From contig JAAMPI010000465.1 in assembly GCA_013054445.1 (NCBI GenBank), positions 1-36,653 on the forward strand: 36,653 nucleotides of DNA, written 5' to 3'. Shown piece after piece: positions 33,848 through 36,653 of this stretch. Below the pieces are notes generated by a model. That model had not been told where the DNA came from and made no database searches. It was given only the letters and a program-made list of their open reading frames with translations. A program made the position numbers and the translations under genes. The stretch is from Cudoniella acicularis. Taxonomy: Eukaryota > Ascomycota > Leotiomycetes > Helotiales > Helotiaceae. Position 1 is the stretch's first letter. Each line of letters starts with the position of its first letter.

Positions 33848-35712
33848 ATGTCAAAACCCCTAGCCTGTTTCTCACGTATCACACTCCGCGCCAGAGCCGC
33901 CGTGCAACCTGCCCTCCACCCTCAAGCACGAGCGTTTTCAGCCTCATCAAGATGTTGCACCGACGGCGTTTACCAAGAGTTGACGGCTATGCGAATCAGA
34001 ACGCCGTTCATTGAAGCCTTTAGGGCGCAACAGAATGAGCAAGATGCCACTCAGCCATCAATATCAACAGAGAAGACAAGGGATCTTACGCCTAAAAAGA
34101 TGTCTGACAGTTATCACAAAGTTGTAGGTCACATGACCGCTCTATTTCCAACCCATATTGATAGGGCTTTAGATTCTACCTTTAGCGCGGGATCCATGGT
34201 TGCTGGACTCGTATATTAATTCATCGGGGCATATACGCCTTGGGACGATCTTCATGGATCTTGATGCTCTGGCGGGCGTTATTGCGTATAAGCATACCGG
34301 CGATTCAGTCATGACTGTCACAGCGGCTGTGGATCGAATTACACTCAAGCGACCTTTGAGCGTAATATGTGACCTGGAAATTAGCGGCCAAGTCACCTTT
34401 GCTACCGGGAGAAGTAGTATGGAGGTTTCATTGCAAGTTGCGAAGGCTCCTTTGGAGGGGGAAACAGTCAAAGAGGATGATATCTTAATGACTTGTGCCT
34501 TTACCATGGTACTCCGCTCCCCCCCCCCCTTTCCACACCCCCCAAATCCCTCCTTTCATTACAAACACTTACAATCGAAATAGGTATCACTCGACCCCAC
34601 CACCAAAAAACCTGTAGCAATCAGCCCCCTCATCACCACCACCCCCGAAGAAAAACGCCTTTTCACCCAAGGCCAACAAAACTACAACCACAAAAAAGCA
34701 GCCTCCAAACTCGCTTTAAGAAAACAGACTCCCAATGACCAGGAATCAGATCTCATACATGCGCTTTGGTTGCAGCAGGTGGCGTGGCATGACCCGAATA
34801 GCCATACGAGGAAACCGCATAATGCTGTTACGATGGCGAGTACGCAGATTCGTGAGTGATTTGTTTTTTTGCTGGTTTTTTAATTGGGCGAGAGTGAAAA
34901 GGAGGGGGAGAGAGTAGGAAATTCTCTAGGGCCTCAAGTGATAAAGATGAAATAGAGTGCTAATTATTTCATGGACAGAATCCGTACAAATCATGCAACC
35001 ACAATTGTACGTCTCCCCATCTCCATCTCCATCTCCCTCCACTTCAACCCCACTCACTCCCGCAAGCCCACTAACATCTCCCTCTTAAAACCCAGCCGCA
35101 ACAGACACAACTTCATGATCTTCGGCGGCTTCCTGCTCAAGTCCACCTTCGAACTAGCATTCACCTGCGCCTCCTCCATCTCTCACACGCGCCCCACCTT
35201 TCTCGCTCTCGACCCTTCTACTTTCGAAAATCCCGTTCCAGTAGGCTCGATCTTGTATCTTACTGCTAGGGTGGCTTATTCGGATTCTCCTCTTTTGGGG
35301 AAAGGAGAGGGGAAAGGAGGGGAAGGGGGTGAGAGGAGAACGAGGATCCAGATAAGAGTCGATAGTAAAGTCAAGAATGTCGAGCATGAGGAGGTGGGGA
35401 CGAAACCTACGGGGGTTTTTAGTGCGTTTTCACCCTCCTTCCCTTCCGTTTCTCACTCTCCCCTCTCTTCCCTTCCCATTTTCCCCTCTAAGTTCGACTC
35501 GATATCTTCCTCCCAAATAAAATAGAAAGAAAAGAAAGGGAAAGCTAACTAGTAGAATAGATTACACATTCGAAGTCCCCCGCGACATAAAGGTTGTTCC
35601 GGAGACGTACGCGCAGTTTATGATGTATCTTGATGCGAGGAGGAGGTATCATTTGGTTTCTTCTGGTGGGATTGNGGNGGGAGAAGNGGGGTGTTATGGA
35701 GTGAGTTTGTGA
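33848..35712 (+). CDS. Mitochondrial acyl-CoA thioesterase, ACOT9-like double hotdog
   Basis: Hydrolyses acyl-CoA to free acid and CoA; ACOT9-like enzymes act in mitochondria. Six exons: 33848-34123, 34173-34508, 34584-34851, 34979-35006, 35096-35421 and 35561-35712, in frame, 461 residues. The N-terminus is Arg/Ala/Ser-rich without acids (SRITLRARAAVQPALHPQ), a mitochondrial presequence. Hotdog 1 has SSGHIRLGTIFMDLDALAG; hotdog 2 has RNRHNFMIFGGFLLK, FLALDPSTFENPVPVGSILYL and VFNYTFEVPRDIKVVP, the family's conserved end. Exon 4 is only 28 bases. Exon 5 contains a Gly/Lys/Glu-rich insertion (GKGEGKGGEGGERR) where the family usually has a short loop. After MMYLDARRRYHL the sequence contains three N bases (35675, 35678, 35687), so the last about 20 residues are uncertain. 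Confidence 0.88.
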
Positions 35713-36508
35713 TGGGGTGAGTTTAGTAGGTGGAGGAGAGGGAAGATGGGTTGCTGGTGAGAAAGGGGTTTGAGGATGGGAGGGAAAGGGAAAGGGAGTG
35801 AGGTGAAGGAGTGTGAGATCACTGAGATGGCCTTGGGCTTGACTTGAGTTGACTTGTGAAGCGAGGAGAAGAGAGTGGGGTGTAGAGGGAGGGGAAGTGA
35901 AGTGGAAGTAGAATTGATGAGATTTGAGGTTAATTCCTCGGGGGGATCTAGTAAACGGAGATCAGGAGTGGGTATTATATCGAGTCGAACTAAACTAACT
36001 TTAATCAAATCAAACCACCAAAATCAGTACCGTATACAAAGAATAGAAGTTTAACTATCCCGCTTCTCTGAATTCATACAACATTACAAACAATGAATGA
36101 GATATGAGATATGAGAAATCAATTTTCACTTCGCATTATACTTCCAAGTTTATTCATTTGATTTATTTATTTGTCTTAATACACTTAACTCCCAACTTAT
36201 CATTCCCAAGATAGGCCTTATAGCATCCATGCTCATTATCTCTCGTCTATATATTTATCTTCCCAGTATCCACATTATACATATATTTGCCCGCCCAGCA
36301 ACTCCTTCATATCATGTCATATCTCGGCATGACAAAAAATACAAACAAACAATAAGTCCTCCCCCTCTTTCAAATTTCTTCCCTCTACCCTCTCTTTATC
36401 TATTCACGCCAATCCAACCCAACCCTATCCAGATCCAAAACCAAAACCAAAGCCCAAAACCAAACACCCCTTCCCTCTACCCACCTTATCCAACCCCCCC
36501 CCTCAACA
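35713..36508. other. Intergenic between convergent genes
   Basis: About 800 bases. The left half is GA-rich on the plus strand and the right half AT- then C-rich, with CCAAAACCAAA-like runs. No gene seen. Confidence 0.45.
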
Positions 36509-36653
36509 CTAATCAAAACTCTGCCAATTACTATTCCACGGCATATTAGTCTTCTTCGCATCCTCGCCATGCCTATACGGCCCAATCAACTCCTCCTCAT
36601 CAACCCCACAATGCATCTCGCCATCCCTGCCCGAAAACCACCCCAACCCATAC
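36509..36653 (-). CDS. C-terminal end of an unidentified gene, cut by the window
   Basis: A frame open from the window edge to TAG at 36511-36509 codes about 48 residues with protein-like composition: GLGWFSGRDGEMHCG, then EEELIGPYRHGEDAKKTN and MPWNSNWQSFD at the end. The mixed, aromatic-rich composition differs sharply from the low-complexity DNA beside it, so I believe it is real. I do not recognise the family. Confidence 0.6.
   Translation of the reverse strand, partial: YGLGWFSGRDGEMHCGVDEEELIGPYRHGEDAKKTNMPWNSNWQSFD

Noticed and set aside
282..36653. Secondary-metabolite or other gene cluster
   Set aside because: The recognised genes belong to unrelated core cell functions and no biosynthetic enzyme is present.

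Overview
The window looks like nuclear DNA of a filamentous ascomycete (Pezizomycotina; a leotiomycete-like fungus is my guess, not shown). Evidence: many genes carry short introns (about 45-140 bases) with GT(A/G)NGT donors, CTAAC-type branch points and CAG/TAG acceptors; several proteins are typical single-copy fungal housekeeping proteins; flanks are long and non-coding. There are no rRNA or tRNA genes, no transposon and no CRISPR array that I can see. Three N bases at 35675-35687 show a draft assembly.

Layout. 282-2024 (-) is a Ste7/MEK2-type MAP kinase kinase. It shares a divergent promoter with 3114-7521 (+), the transcription elongation factor Spt6. 8562-11607 (+) is an Osh3-type oxysterol-binding protein with GOLD, PH, FFAT and lipid-transfer parts. 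12244-12589 is a decayed relic of a small Cys-rich protein. 12863-14085 and 14697-16205 (+) are two neighbouring, low-complexity, unrecognised proteins that end in the same short peptide motif. 16552-18061 (-) is the mu subunit of AP-3 with its N-terminus missing. 18425-21865 (-) is Pho81/NUC-2, the SPX-ankyrin phosphate sensor, whose start codon is split by an intron. 23140-24629 (-) is a Cue5-like ubiquitin-binding autophagy receptor. 25533-25909 (+) is a small unknown gene. 26536-27959 (+) is an unknown gene whose C-terminus is probably a membrane anchor reached by splicing. 28905-31301 (-) is a TRP-like/FLC membrane protein. 33848-35712 (+) is a mitochondrial double-hotdog acyl-CoA thioesterase. 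36509-36653 (-) is the end of another gene running off the window.

Most of these genes are unrelated housekeeping functions (signalling, transcription, lipid contact sites, vesicle sorting, phosphate sensing, autophagy), so the window is ordinary genome, not a cluster. The exception is 12.2-16.2 kb, an island of lineage-specific, repeat-rich and partly broken genes between Osh3 and AP-3 mu. There the neighbouring proteins share the motif G-(D/A)-M-x-R-T-x-(I/V)-E-G-M-V, present once in one and three times in 38-residue repeats in the other, and both genes have TATA boxes and share a leader element. This is the best candidate for something undescribed. Exon limits were worked out by hand from splice signals and frame continuity.
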